Shown here: positions 11,290-23,724 of the stretch, piece by piece
How positions within the stretch are numbered: the first letter of the stretch is position 1
Layout of the letters: each line of letters begins with the position of its first letter
From: Prorocentrum cordatum
Taxonomy: Eukaryota > Sar > Dinophyceae > Prorocentrales > Prorocentraceae
Assembly: GCA_963575745.1 (NCBI GenBank)
Contig: CAUYUJ010003958.1
Coordinates: 244,158-291,657, forward strand
DNA length: 47,500 bases
Direction: 5' to 3'
Program-made: the position numbers and the translations under genes
Notes under the pieces: model-generated
Seen by the model: only the letters and a program-made list of their open reading frames with translations
What the model was told of the DNA's origin: nothing
Databases searched by the model: none

Positions 11290-11430
11290 CGCTCAAATTG
11301 GGGCTCCAATGAAACTTGAAATTGATGTCGAAATTGATTCAAACCAAAGCCATCGCTACAGATCAAACTGGGGCTCCAATGAAACCTGGAATTGGTGTCG
11401 AAACTGGTTCAAACCAACGCCATCGCTGCA
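11290..11430. repeat. 70-bp tandem duplication
   Basis: Two copies starting 'ggggctccaatgaaac' at 11301 and 11371, each followed by 'gtcgaaa.tg.ttcaaacca' and 'gccatcgct'. Identity is about 85-90% by eye. The flank to 11697 is GA-rich with no gene recognised. Confidence 0.85.
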
Positions 11431-11697
11431 GCGTGTGAAACGCCCCGACTGTCCCCATGCATCCCTTAGCTCCCCTCGGTCGGGCACCTCCTGTGGCAAT
11501 GAGGGGCCGCAGGGTGAGGGGCCAGGACGGGGCTCGAGTAGAGGACGAGTCAGTGAAGGAATGACGTAGGAGAGGGAGAAGGACGAGGAGGAGGAGGAGG
11601 AGTAAAAGAATGGTAAGTAGAAGAATGGGGGGAAGAACTTTGGAGGTATGATTTTCTCGCGAAAGCGAGTCGGCAGCTGGTAGTGTCCAGCGCCGTC

Positions 11698-13381
11698 TTA
11701 CGGCGTGCGCCGCGTGCGCACGCCCTCCGACCCTCCCCTCATCTTTGAGTTCTTTCGGCGTTCCTTATCTTTTGGCTTGTCGGCTTCACTTTGCTTTCGG
11801 CTTTCCTCATCTTCAGGCGTCCGCGCTCCCATTGAAATAACACTTTTTAGCGTCTTCCCGATACCTTTAAAGAAGTCTTTGTCCGCAAACATGGCGTGCA
11901 GCTGTCGACAATCAGAATCGAATCTATCACCACTATATGGATCCAAAGCCCTGAGGTTGTCACGGAATGCTTCGAACTCGTGTGTTCCGTCTTCTCCGTC
12001 CCAATCGCATTCGAATGACTTGGCTGGAGAATCGACTAATGTTGCCGATCCTGAGTCCGCTTCAATCATCTCCACCGACGGGCTTGGTCTTCTGCTCTTC
12101 GTCTTCCTCGTCTTCTTTGTCTTATGCTTCTTCTTCTTATCCTTCTTCTTCTTCTTCTTCGTATTATGCTTTTCTGTCGGGCCATCCCTCTCATTCGGTT
12201 GCTCATTCCATTCTGTGGTTCGTTCTTTCGGGCGGCCCCTCTCTTTCTCAACGTTCCTCCGACCCGTGTCATGATAGTCGCCTTGCTCATCATGCCGACA
12301 TTTCTTCTCCGTCCTGCGCAGTTTGTCGTTCGGATCGCTACTCCGATCCGCTGCTTGGCAGTCACGAGTCGTCTCGTCCTTCTTGCATGTCTTGTCGTCG
12401 CGCCGTTTCCTTTTCTTGTCGCCGCCTGTCGGACTTGTACGTTCTTTACGTCGTGTCATCCCTCCAGTCAGATCTGGCTGATCCTTACTTTGCATACTGC
12501 CATCGTTCGTGTCCCTCATTAGGTCCTTGTCGCGGCCTTCACTTTTACCACTTCGCTTCCTGTCATAGATCATCCGATCCTGAGCCTTGCGTTCACGCTT
12601 CTCCTCATCCGTCGGATTGTCTCTCCTCTGACCCTGGTCATGGCCTTCACTCTTCTTCTCGTCTTTCCGACCTTTCTTATCCTTACTTCGCGTCTTGTCA
12701 TCTATCCTCCAATCCTGGGCCACGCTCTCACGGTCCTCCTCATCCGTCGGGCTTTCTCTCCTCTGATTCTTGTCCTGGCCTTCACGTGTCTTCTCTTCTT
12801 GCCGACCTTTAGTATCCTTACTTCGCATCTTGCCATCTTCCGCATCTCTCCTCTGGCCTTTGTATTGGTCTTCGCGCGTCTTCTATTCTTTCAGATCCTC
12901 ATGACCTGGCTTGTCCTTACTTCGCTTCTTGCCAATTATCCCCCGTTCCTGGGCCTTGCTTTCACGCGTTTCCTTATCCGTCGGGCACTCTCTCTTATGA
13001 TCCTGGGCATGACCTTCACTTTCTTCGCATATGTCCGACCTGTCTTCTCCGTACTTCGCATCTTGCCATCTTTCGTATCCGTATTCCGCTTTTGTTCGCG
13101 GCCTTCAGTGTGCTTCTCTTCTTTCGGAGTTGTTTTCTTCTCATGGCTGTCATCTGGTGCATATCTCCTGTCGGGCCATGCTCTCCTTGGCTTGTCGCCC
13201 TGTGAAACCGCGAGCCTCTTGCTCTCGTCGTGCTCCCGCCTTCCTTTGACGTCGCCCTTTGAGACGAGCTTCACCTTCTCGCCCCTGACGTCGACCCAAT
13301 AGCGGCCCATTGCCGCCCGCCCGCCGTCCCCAAGGGTGGATCTCGCGAGGGGGGGGGGGGGGGGGGGTGGGGGGGGGGGGT

Positions 13382-13414
<33 letters not shown>

Positions 13415-15070
13415 GAAGGGGAGGGGGGGGGGGGGGATGGGGGGGGAGGAGGGGTGGGGAGGGGGGGGGGGGGGCACTGCAACGCCATGAGCGCTTGCGG
13501 TGGCTCGCGAACGTCGGAGTACTTCATCATCCCTCCCCCACTGCATGGCCCATCCTTCCCTCACCGTCCTCATGCTTCCACCTCCCACCTCCAACGCCCT
13601 GCAACTCCAATACTCGCTGTCCTCATCGTCGTCCCCTCCTGGAACGGACGATTCACGTCGCAATGGGTTTCGCGATGAGTTGCGATGAGTTGCGATGAGT
13701 TTCGATATGGTTTCGGGCTCTCCACTGGCTGTCCCCCTACCCAATATAGCATGCCTCTCCCGAGCGAACCTAATCGAATCTCATCGCACCGTCATCCCAG
13801 AAGGTGCTAACAGAGCGAACCGAATCGAATCTCATCGCACCGTCGTCCCAATATATCCTGTCGCACTCGAGCGAACATAATCGAATCTCATCGAACTCTC
13901 CTGAAGGTGCTACCAGAAGGAGGAGCCGCAGGGGGAAGCAAGTGGTCGAAGGATCGAATAGCTCCTTTCATTTTCAGCAGAGCGTGAAACTCCGCAAGTC
14001 GACAAAGTCACCATCAACGCGCGCCTCACCTCTTCTTAGCAGGCTTCTTGCGAACCTTCAGCAGCATCTTGCCAACTTTGCTTTCGCTTATAGGGATATA
14101 CTTCCTTTGCTTTCGCTTTGCCAGGACCTTCTCCACCTTCTTTGCCAGACGTTCGGCCTGCCCTTCACTAATGCACTTGTTAAACTCGTGCAGGAAGGGG
14201 CCACCTTGACACGAATTCCATGCTGCCCATAATGCACTGCCGTAAGCTGGCGGGTAATGTTCTGTGCCGTTTAGCTCCTTGGGCACGGGCTTGGGGCGGG
14301 GACCGAGAGGAAGAGGAAAGGAGGGGGAGGAGCAGGGAGAGGACTCGCCATTGTGGAACCCCCGACTGTCCTTACCGCCTATCGTCCAGGTTCCTTCCTT
14401 GCGGTGAAACTTTGCTTTGCGATCTGGATCGGTGGTGCACTTTGGTTTCTTGAGCTTTAGCCGTGCATGGCAGCTGTCAGGTAACGTTGTAATGAGATTC
14501 GTACATTTCGGGATGGGAGGGTCTTTCTGGAAGGCGCCCATGTATGTTGTAATCATGCACGCTCGGGACATCTTGACAAGGGAAATCATGCACGGGTGTA
14601 GGTTCATGATGCTTTGGGCAGGCTTCTCCATGAGTGTCCACACCCGTCTTGAATGAGCCAGCAAGCACAAGGATGTTGCAAATTCAACCATGCGATTCGA
14701 ATTATATACTTTTAGGTCTTCATCTTCGTAGCCGTAAACATTCTCCAGGCAGCGACCGTGGTTGCTCGCATTCAAGTAGCGTAGCCATTGCGAGCATTCC
14801 AACTGGAAGGAGCGATGGGGGTGGGGAGCGATGAGGAGGAGCGAGTAGGATGAGTGAGTGGGGCCACCGCTATCGTCAGTAAACCCTGTTCACGGAGCCG
14901 TAGAACTGTAAATACACAATGTAATTGGCCTTCCAGTGTCAGCAGGTCCTCTGAGAGGTGCCTAGTATACTTGTCGAATTCTGCAGTACGTGCCCCATTC
15001 AATCTGAACTGTAAGCTTTGCGAACCGCACCCGCTGCAAACCTGGGGAGAGGAGGGGGTGCAAGAGGGAT

Positions 15071-15107
<37 letters not shown>

Positions 15108-15126
15108 GGGGGGGGGGGGGGGGGGG

Positions 15127-15158
<32 letters not shown>

Positions 15159-15160
15159 TA

Positions 15161-15191
<31 letters not shown>

Positions 15192-15463
15192 GAACAAACG
15201 CCGAACAATAACTAACGTACGTACACGTAATCGACATATGATTTGCCAAACCGACGTGCTCACAGATAACATGCGACGTATGCATATGCTGCCAACAAAG
15301 AACACATTCGCAAAATGCAAGTGCGCGGCCTCAAACGCATCTAAGTTGCGTTCGTACTCTGTAAGGTGCGAGTTCGCAAAATCAAATACTAGCTTCTGCT
15401 GCTTCAGCTGGTCGATGGACTTACCATGACAGCTCCGTATGAGGTTAGCACACTCCCTGGCAT
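11698..15463 (-). CDS. Gene A: methyltransferase-like protein with charged repetitive C-terminal tail (5 exons)
   Basis: Phase-consistent model: exons 15463-15425, 15041-14868, 14802-14376, 14261-14030 and 13341-11698. Introns of 383, 65, 114 and 688 nt have GT donors (GTAAGT, GTGGCC, GTAAGG, GTGAGG) and AG acceptors. The core reads 'VCSGCGSQSLQFRL' (motif-I-like), then 'LLTIALECSQW' across intron 2 (where cytosine methyltransferases have a Pro-Cys motif), 'VWTLMEKPAQSIM' (ENV-like) and 'HYPPAYGSALWAAW'. This order resembles a multicopy dinoflagellate family that I believe is Rossmann-fold methyltransferase-like. Activity is not shown, and Pro before the Cys is Glu here. The last exon is rich in Lys/Arg/Asp/Glu with ~50-residue imperfect repeats ('GRKDEKKSEGHDQGQRRD'). 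It carries a 1-base deletion near 13020 and an in-frame TAG near 12880, so the tail is broken or misassembled. The start Met is plausible but an upstream exon is possible. Confidence 0.65.
13349..13474. repeat. Near-pure poly(G) on +, i.e. poly(C) in intron 4 of gene A
   Basis: About 125 nt of G with a few T or A interruptions. On the minus strand it is a C tract ending about 6 nt before the predicted acceptor AG (13343-13342). Confidence 0.9.
13667..13702. repeat. 36-nt dispersed repeat (gcgatgagtt type), copy 1
   Basis: Exact 36-nt match to 29656-29691, built of ~10-bp 'gttgcgatga' units. It lies in intron 4 of gene A. Related 'aatctcatcgcacc' motifs follow to about 13900. Confidence 0.85.
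15071..15189. repeat. Near-pure poly(G) on +, i.e. poly(C) in intron 1 of gene A
   Basis: About 119 nt that is almost all G, with two A and one T. On the minus strand it is a C tract followed by 'ctcctctccccag', the predicted acceptor of exon 2 of gene A. Confidence 0.9.
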
Positions 15464-16026
15464 AATTGGATACTCCCAGGTCTCCGCCTCCCCAAACTCT
15501 GTTAGTCTTTTCTTTGTGTTGCTGCCCCGCCCATGTGATTCTCCGATGCCCCATCCCTCCCTGCCTTGCGTGTACTTTTTCTTTCGCCCGATATCAGTAA
15601 ATGGATTCGATGACGGTGCGCTGCATCTTGGGTCCTTGGGAAACGCGCGAAGGGTGCGCGGGGGGACGCTAGTGAAACCGCGGGGAGGTTACGTTGACTT
15701 ATCACAAAACAAAGGGGGCCTTGTAGGCGGCGATGGCTGCCTTACTCGACATGTCGGGCGGCTGATCGGGAACGCGAGCCATAATCGACGACAGCGGCGC
15801 GCCGCAGGAGAGGCAACAGTGATAGAGGATTAGCAATGACCTCACCCGTCTCACTCTTCATTCCTCCATCCCTCGGCCCCTCCTGTCTCCGCCGTTGTCC
15901 TTCCTCCCCGCCCCTTCCCCCATTCCACAAGTTCCTTGCCCTCCTTGCCCCCCCCCCTCATCTCTTCCATCGGGCCCTCGGAACCTCGTGAATTTCACTG
16001 GGCAAACTTCTGTGCTATAGTTGAAC
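15464..16026. other. Between genes A and B, no gene recognised
   Basis: No frame on either strand looks coding. Gene A may have further 5' exons here, since the sequence just upstream of its Met stays open for a few codons. No SL copy, TATA-like element or clear promoter was seen. Confidence 0.4.
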
Positions 16027-18729
16027 TCAACGAGCACACTTGCCAGCACATGACCGAACAAAACACATGCAAGCAAGCAGACACGAACAAGAAACAGCAC
16101 GGCGGTCTCCTTCAGACTTGTACCCCCACTTCCTAAAGACTTGACGTTCGAAACTCATGCGATGACATGTTGCCGCCACTTTCGCAATGTCCCCATTCAT
16201 CGACTCGTCGAGATATGTATTGAAAAATCTGGGGTTGTCCTTATATCGAGCCATCTCTGATAAATGTCGAACCATGTGGTGTTTGGGCATCATCGGCACT
16301 CCAGCTTCCTCCGCAAGGCTACAATGCAACGTGCCGAGAAGTTCTAGCTGCGAGCAGGTCGCATCGTCTAGATGTCGGGGCTTGTCTCTGATCAGCTCGC
16401 ACCATCGAAGCAGCGCGACACCTGATTCTACAATCTCTCGTCCATGGGCAGTGGGATCTAAGTTGCGTGCGTGCTTCTTAGCAAACTCGACCATAAAGAA
16501 AAACAGCCATTTCGTTTCTGCCGCTTTTGTGCTTACTGTCGGTGCACGTCTACTGCCAATCATCGTCGATGTAAGGGTTCCTATCTCAGTGATTGCATTC
16601 TGACTCAGGCCTCGCCTGGTGCGCTCGACTGAGTACCATGTGCGTAGGTCGACCATTAAGTGCTGCAAACCCTGGGCGATCAAATCGTCTTGCAGATGCA
16701 CGCGTAAGTCGTATATGTTTGCTGGCAGCAATTGCCACAACACACACCCTATCCACACTTTCATAATGCCCAGGTGAACGGCATGCAACTCGTCGTTCGA
16801 AAATGTTCGAAGCGAAATGCCGATAGTCTCGTCAAGAAGAGGGTTCCGATGGTACGTGCGTTCAAGCTTCTGTGGGCGGGGCCTCCAAAAGCATACCAGG
16901 ATGGGCTTGACTGCTGCATCAAGTGAATCAAACGCCGTGACATCTAAGAGATCCGCTGCTGGCTCTAATCTGTCGTGCTTCTTTAACCCCAGGCTCGGCA
17001 TGTCCTTCGAAAGCGCTCGGCCACGGTGGGCCGTCTTAAACTCCAACGCCCACCTGATTTCACGATGGACCTCCACGGAATCTACTACAACCCAGAGCTC
17101 ATGCTTGACGCATTCCTCTTGGTAGTTGTTCTCCCCAAACGGAAGCAACTGTCGGGAGACATCGTGATCTCTTAGGGCGCTTTTCGGACAAGAGCAAACA
17201 ATACAAGGGGCGTGCCCGTGCGCATGCGATGGAAGCCCCGTTCCACTGCTGAGCTCGGGCCAGTCCCCCTTGAAGTCGATAATGCATGCACGGAACCCCA
17301 GATCCTCCCAATCGCAATGTCCAGCAACAGGCATGCATTCGTTTCCCCCTTTGCCCGATGCTCAGTTCTTCCTGCAGCAGTGCCGAGTCGCAGCTCATCA
17401 TGAACAGCGCTATTGGGCCGATGCCAGCCCCTCTCCTCTCGCTCCATGTCTCTCTCTATGATCTCTCTCTCGGTCTCCATATTTTTCCCTCTCTCTCTCT
17501 CTGTTTTCTCTCCCTGATCCCTTTTCAACGCCTGTGCAAGTGCATCCCCCCTTGATGCACTTTCAGAACTCATCGAGCAGATCTCCTGGAACGAATCGTT
17601 GAACTCACTGAACAGACACCCCCATCGGATATCATATCCCCCATCGCTCTCTCGCTCCCTATCTCTCTCTTTCTCATTATCAGTCTCATTATCTCTCTCT
17701 CTATATATATATATTATGTATAGATCGCTTGCTTGTTTTTTGTTTTTGATTTATACCTCTCATACACTCACACCATTGCCCCTCGCAAAGCACTGATCAC
17801 CACCCATGCCATCCCTGGAGTCCTCACCAGCCATCTGGCTGCGCATCGCGTCTGAGCTTCTCCACTCTCCCCCGTCGTGCCTACGTGTCGGGCAGCGCCC
17901 CCTGGCAAGGGCCTCTAGAGACCATCGCAGCATTTTGTAAATTACAAACAAACTGCAGTAGTGGGAACAGCCGCAATTACATAAATCTGCCGTTCTCAAA
18001 CAACATACCATATGACGTCTGCATGTCGTCAAAAAGTATACCGAGATGTTAAAAAAAACTGTCGCGTTTGGAATATGGTGCTTTGTCCATGTGCAATGCT
18101 AGTGGGAGTACGGGCCCGGAGTCTCGATGGGCTTGCACTATTGGGTTGCGTTCGTAAGCTTCAATCCACTCTGCAGCGCCCTCTCTGGACTTCCAATTAT
18201 CAAGAATAGTGCTGTCATTGAGAACCTCATCTCGCAACGATTCGTGGGGAAGCGTTGCCAGCGCTGTTTGCGGGGCCCTATCGACAGCGTAACGAGCAAT
18301 GCCTGGAATCTCATACTCGTACAAGCGATTGTCCCACTGCGGCAGACCTAAAGCTGCATCTAGCTTGCGTTGGAAGCGCCCTGTAGCTGACCACGGAGAG
18401 AGCTCATATGCGTTTGCCTCTTTCACCCCTGCCCGAGAAGCAAACCAACAGAGCGTGCATGCACTTTTTGCTGACACCTTCTTCCCATTCAGATAATGGT
18501 CCAAGATTTCCTCCACCAGTGCCCTCCCAGGCGGCATCTCATCTTCCCCTACCCCTTCTGCGTCGCGCGACCATTGCGGGCGTTCCCACGAGTGCGGCGG
18601 AGACAGGGGTCGTTTGGTGGGGGGGGCCATCTGATGGGGGGTCGCCGCGCTTGTCTGCGGCGGCTTCGGACTGCTGTCCTCCCTCCTCATACCCCCGTGC
18701 ATCTTGCCACCCCTTCCTCTGGGCAACAT
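16027..18729 (-). CDS. Gene B: conserved dinoflagellate-type hypothetical protein (2 exons, one homopolymer frame break)
   Basis: The first coding block (18729-17828) holds a Pro-rich N-terminus, then 'ALVEEILDHYLNGKKVSAKS', 'LPHESLRDEVLNDSTIL' and 'VLPLALHMDKAPYSKRDSF'. Dropping one T from the T8 run (about 18050-18057) lets the frame continue as 'NISVYF', then 'LCNCGCSHYCSLFVIYKMLR' and 'RCPTRRHDGGEW'. A 467-nt GT-AG intron (17827-17361) follows; its donor is GTGAGG and its phases match. The last exon (17360-16027) has 'GFRACIIDFKGDWPEL', 'HAPCIVCSCPK', 'MPKHHMVRHLSEMARYKDNP', 'FFNTYLDESMNGDIAK' and 'SFERQVFRKWGYKSEG'. The layout resembles a multicopy dinoflagellate protein with Cys/His-rich parts, possibly transposon-derived; I cannot name a function. 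The start is uncertain (Mets at 18729, 18702, 18630 and 18537). Confidence 0.7.
17430..17740. repeat. CT/TA microsatellites inside the gene B intron and adjoining DNA
   Basis: Irregular (CT)n at about 17430-17515 and 17640-17703, then (TA)n at 17702-17714. They fall inside the 467-nt intron predicted for gene B. Confidence 0.8.
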
Positions 18730-19581
18730 TTCCAAGGAACCTCGCCTCCCCAGGAGCTTCCTCTCCGTGGCCGCAGGTGCACGGCGAGCGCACGTCAGCT
18801 CGCCATTCCTAAAATTACCCGTGGCAGGCTGGCAGGTGGCAGGAGAGAGCGAGCGAGCGAAAAAGGGTGAGGAACAGTGCAACAACCTGTTTAAAATGCC
18901 ACCAGAGGCGCAGATCCGAGCTCCAGCAAGGCCTCTCCGAAAGCATCTCTGAAACTCATCGCAACCCATCGCTGTTCATCGCTAAACTCATCGCTCATTT
19001 CATGTGGGGTTTTAGCTGTGCTTTTTTTACCAGGTTCTCTAACAATTCATCGGCCTAACTCATCAGCCAAACTCATCGCCAAACCCATCGCTCGGATCTG
19101 CTTCAAAACTCGTTGCGCCGGCCTGAAATTCGACAGATTTAGCCACGGGGAAAAAAATTGAGCGCCCGCTGCATTTTTTGTTTCGGTTTCATGTTTTTAA
19201 GTGTTTCCACCGTCCATGCACCCCGCGGCCTCGTGTTTCTCCTGCCTCCTCCTCGGCCCTCCACCTGCACCTCTTCCCGCCCTCCTTCTTACCATTTACT
19301 CTTCCCTTTCCGTCCGCCTCCTCCCTCCTCCACTTCCTGTCGCTTTTCTGGCGTCTGGGTGCCCAAGATTTACCTCTGTGGTGCACTCGACTGGGGCCTG
19401 GCCACCTACTCAGGTGCTTCTTTTGGGCTTTCCTCATCTTCGGGCTTCTGTTCTTTGTTCTGTGCTTTCAGCTTCCCTCATTTTCGAGCTTGGCTTCATG
19501 ATGTGTTTTCTTCTTTACTCATATTCGGGCTTAGTTCGGCTGTTTTCTTGGCTTTCGGCTTTCCTCATCTTCGGGAGTCCT
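18730..19581. other. Between genes B and C: 3' repeat motifs, no gene recognised
   Basis: 18950-19110 contains repeated 'aaactcatcgct' units. 19425-19581 contains several copies of a motif read on the minus strand as CCCGAAGATGAGGAAAGCC, directly after the gene C stop. 19550-19572 shares 22 identical nt with 11793-11814 in the last exon of gene A. No independent coding frame is supported. Confidence 0.55.
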
Positions 19582-22500
19582 TTACTTTTTGTCGTACTTG
19601 CGCTGGAGCTCGTGGTGGTCGTTGATCTTCTGGATGAGTTCCTCCAGCTCCTCGATGGGCTTCGCCATCCTCCCCTTACCCAGTATTTCTGCCAATCTAG
19701 CTGGATTCCCGAACATGGCAGATCCTCTGATTTGCCGCCACAACGGCTGACCTGGCTGGATCACAGCATTTGGCTGATCTGGCTGGACTCCCGCACAGTG
19801 CTGACATCATTCCCTCCAACCCGTCCCTGACTGCGTGAGGAGATGTGGGGGCAGTGAGGGGATCAAGCAATAGCATGAGACTGGACACAGGAAATCAAGA
19901 TGCATTCCCCCTCCCACTCTGTAGAAATAATATCGTACTCCTTGACGAGATCGTCATCCGACATGCCCTTCTTCACGGCCTTCACTTGCTCCGAGCACAG
20001 GCGGACCATGAACTTGCTGCGCTTATCGGTCACAGTTTTGACCAAAACATCGAGCTCCTTGGACATGGTGGCATGATCCTCCCACTCCCCCCCAAGCTAC
20101 ACTAGCAGCGCGCCATGCTCCAATCTTACAAAGACCCTGCGCAAACTGAGCAAGCAGAAGCACCTGAGCACGCAAACTCAGCAAGCATATGTACCACAGA
20201 GGCGTGATGAGTTTTGCATATGAGGCTCACTATGTTTCCCTCCCAACATCCATGCCCAGATCAATGCGAGTCATCCCCTCCCACCCCCGTGCCCCATGCC
20301 CCCCCTTCAGCCAGCCGTACTCTGCTTGGGTGATGCTGGGCGTCTGGATCGTGGAGGCCGCCGTGGCAACCGTAATGTACAGGTTCACCAGCTTATTTCC
20401 GTCTGCTTCTTTGGCGCGCAGGGCGGCGGCCTTCTGCTTCTTGACCAAACTCTCTGCTGCAGCCTCCGCTGCCTTGGCAGCTTCTTCAGCGGGGCTGAGC
20501 GTCTTCTCCTCGGCGTTGCCTTTGCCTTTGCCTTTCTTGCCTTTCTTGCCTTGCTTGCCTTTACCTTTGCTTTCGCCTGCTGCAGCCTCTACTACCCACG
20601 TCTCTGAGTTTGCTGTTGCTTCGGCTTCTGCGTTCGCCTCATGCGCGATGGAGGCGGATAAGGTCATGGAAGCTGCGAGCGAGTGGATGGAGCAGGGTGA
20701 GAAGGAGGAGCACACGAGGAAGCAGGAGTGAAGACGAAGGAATGGATGGAAGCAAGCGTGAGGCGACAAGAGCAAGGGTGAGGTGGAAGGAATGAGGAGT
20801 GAGGTGGCGAGATCAAAGAAGGAGAAGGATGAGTAAGAGGAAGCAGGAGTGAGGTCACGGGAGCATGGAAGGAGAAGCGGGGCACGGATGATGCAGGAGC
20901 TCCTACGACGAGGAGGAGAAGGATGAGGAGGAGGAGGAGGAGGGAGGAAGAGAAGGTTCATCTGGCCTGCAACTCCGCACCCGCCCTGGCCGTACCTGGG
21001 TCAAGCCTCGCAGCGCCGTTCGCGGCGTTCATCATATCCCTTATCTCCTCGCGAGAACATTGCATACCAATCGCCCCACATGTTTATGCACAAACTACAT
21101 ATGCACACTCTTTCCACCCTTCCTTCTACGTCTTCCCCCTTTCTCCTCCCCCCTCACTGGCAACCGCTCCTCATCATCTCCGTTCCCTCCCTCGCTCCGT
21201 GTACCCCCTCCCGTCGGCCCGACTCCATCTCTTGGTGCTGAGTCCAGCTGTTCTCCATCTCCTCCCGCTGGCCGACCTCGAAGTACAAATATTGCAGCCT
21301 CTTCGTCATCGGGTCCCACCTGACCCAGTCCCCGCCCATCGCGATGCACGAATCTGCGTAGTTCTGGGCTGCTACGATGTTGGCGGGGTCGCGATGGCCA
21401 CCTTCCTCTTACAGTAGAGCAAACTAACAGGATACCTGGTAGGGGGCGGGGTGTGGAGGGTGCGAGATCACGAAACTCATCGAGAACCCCATGCCCTCCC
21501 CCCAAAAAAAAAAACGGACGCGACGACCAACGGTCAGGTATGCAGGATTTCTCGGGCCCCGTTTCTCCACGATCAGGCGGGAGAACGGGCGGTGCGCGCC
21601 GTTCGAGCTCGTGATTTTGCGGAAGGACTCGATCTTGCTGAAGCTTGCTTTGACAGCTTTGAGCTTTTTCTCGGCCCACGACTTCCTGAACGCAGCCTTC
21701 GCTTCCCTGTTCGAGCCCACAGCTGCGAGGTCCTTCTGCAGTTCTTCACTCTTCTTGACGGCTCGCTCGAACTGTTGGTACACATTGCTCCTGGCACCGG
21801 CGCCATTCTCGACGGCTTCTTGCAGCTGCTTTATCAGCGGCCCGCTGAAGTAGCTGGCCAAGCTCTCATGGTTATTCATCTCCTTTTGTCCTCTTTCGGC
21901 CAAGTCCTTCTCGATCTCGACGATCCGAGACTGCATGCATGGATCGGCGGTTGCAGCCGCGGGTGCAGCTCCGAAAGGCACCAGAGTCTGTTCAGGGCAT
22001 ACTTCAGGGGCAGCACCAGGACGCTCCCCTTTGTGCACCTTCACCTTTCCGTCCTCGGGGTCGTCGGGGATCCTGGGGATGCTTGGGCACATGGAGCCAT
22101 CGTCGACCCATTCATCAATCGAGTCGCGCTTCCAGTCGGGTTTGCTTTCTCCGCCATTCTGCTCACGGGCCCGAGTAGTCAGCGGCGGTGCAGGCAACTT
22201 CCCAAGCAGTGGCGCGGGAGACGAGAACCCCTCATAGGGAGCTTGGGTATCGTGAGGCCACAGCGCAGGTGCGATGTCCATGGGCATAGCTTCGTCTTCT
22301 TTCAATGTATCGGCCCTGGCACATTTTGCGCCGCTCACTGCGCCGCCATCGCACCACTCTCGGTCGTGCTTGCGAGCCGCCGGGTCCTCTGACCAGAACG
22401 ACTGCGAGCCCATGGGGCATGACGATGCACCCCCGCTCGAGGAGCCTTTACCGAGACGGTCTTCCTTACTGTCCACGCCTTTGTGCTGGCCTTTCGGGAA

Positions 22501-23663
22501 CTTGGAGCCCTTGCCGTCGTCCATGTCGGCCTCGCCCTCGCCCTTGCGCTTTCCCCCGTCGGCCTCAACGAAGCTTTTGTCCTTGCCCTTGCCATCCACC
22601 GTTGCAAGCCACGCCATGCGAGCATCCCTGGTCGCCCGTGCCGCTGCCCCCCCTTGCCTTTGTCGCCCAGGTTGGCATCGCTATCGCCCGTATGCTTCCC
22701 CTCGTCGGCCTCAACAAAGCTTTCGCCCTTTTCCTTGCCATCTTTTGCCGCCCCATGGGAGTTGTAGATTTCGTCGTCGCCCGCGGCCAACGTCTCGTCG
22801 TCGTCCGAGCCCGTGTGACTACCCTCGTCGGCTTCGCAATGCTTCCCAGCATCTTTGCCCGTGTGCTTACCCTTGCCGTCCTCGGAAGGCCCCCCACCAT
22901 CATCCTTGCTCTTGTACTTGCCCTTATCGGCCTCGTCAGGTTTCCCATCATCCTTGCCCTTGTGCTTACCATTGCCGTCCTCGGCAGGCCCCTCACCATC
23001 ATCCTCGCTCGTGTGCTTACCCTTGTCGGCCTCGCAAGGCCCCCCATCATCTTTGCCCTCGCGCTTACCCTTGTAGGTCCAGTCTTTCGACTCCTTGTCC
23101 GTGCCCTTCTCGGGCCCGTCGTTGCCCTTGCCTTTGCCCGCGATCTCGCCGAGCGTGGGCCACTCCTCCTCATCCGTGAGCCACCGACTGAACCTGCTCG
23201 CCCCTTTCCAGCCTGTTTCTTTTCCTTTTCCCTTTCTGGACCAGCGGGCTGCAGTCGCCAGAGTCGCCCTGAGGGGCGCGGGCGCGATAAGTTCCGAGAC
23301 ATGCGGGAGATCAAACCGAAATGCGAGAATCGCTCGGCTGATTACAGGATCAGCAAATCAGGTGATCCTGTAAATCCCGCACCCCTTCCCCCAGGGATGT
23401 TGTCGGAGGGTGGCGTCTACGATTATCCAAACTTCCTGGTCTCGTAAGGCGGACGTCCAGCCTGACCCAATCGACCACATGTCGATTCACCTCCCGATGA
23501 AACGTCAGACGCGAGATCGTGAGGATTGCAATATCCGAATCCACCTCCGCCTCGCCCTCCGCGAGAGATTGAAGGACCTAGGAACATGGGGGGTTGGGGT
23601 AAGGGTGGTATCTTTGTGTAGGTGGCTTGTGTGTGTTTCCTGGTTTCTCATTTCCCTCTGCTG

Positions 23664-23724
<61 letters not shown>

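Noticed and set aside
22274-23447. + frames of 300-380 residues with CAYPCRPRKAP-like repeats
   Set aside because: They are the antisense of the Lys/Gly/Asp coding repeats of gene C, where the minus frame has protein-like composition and family motifs.
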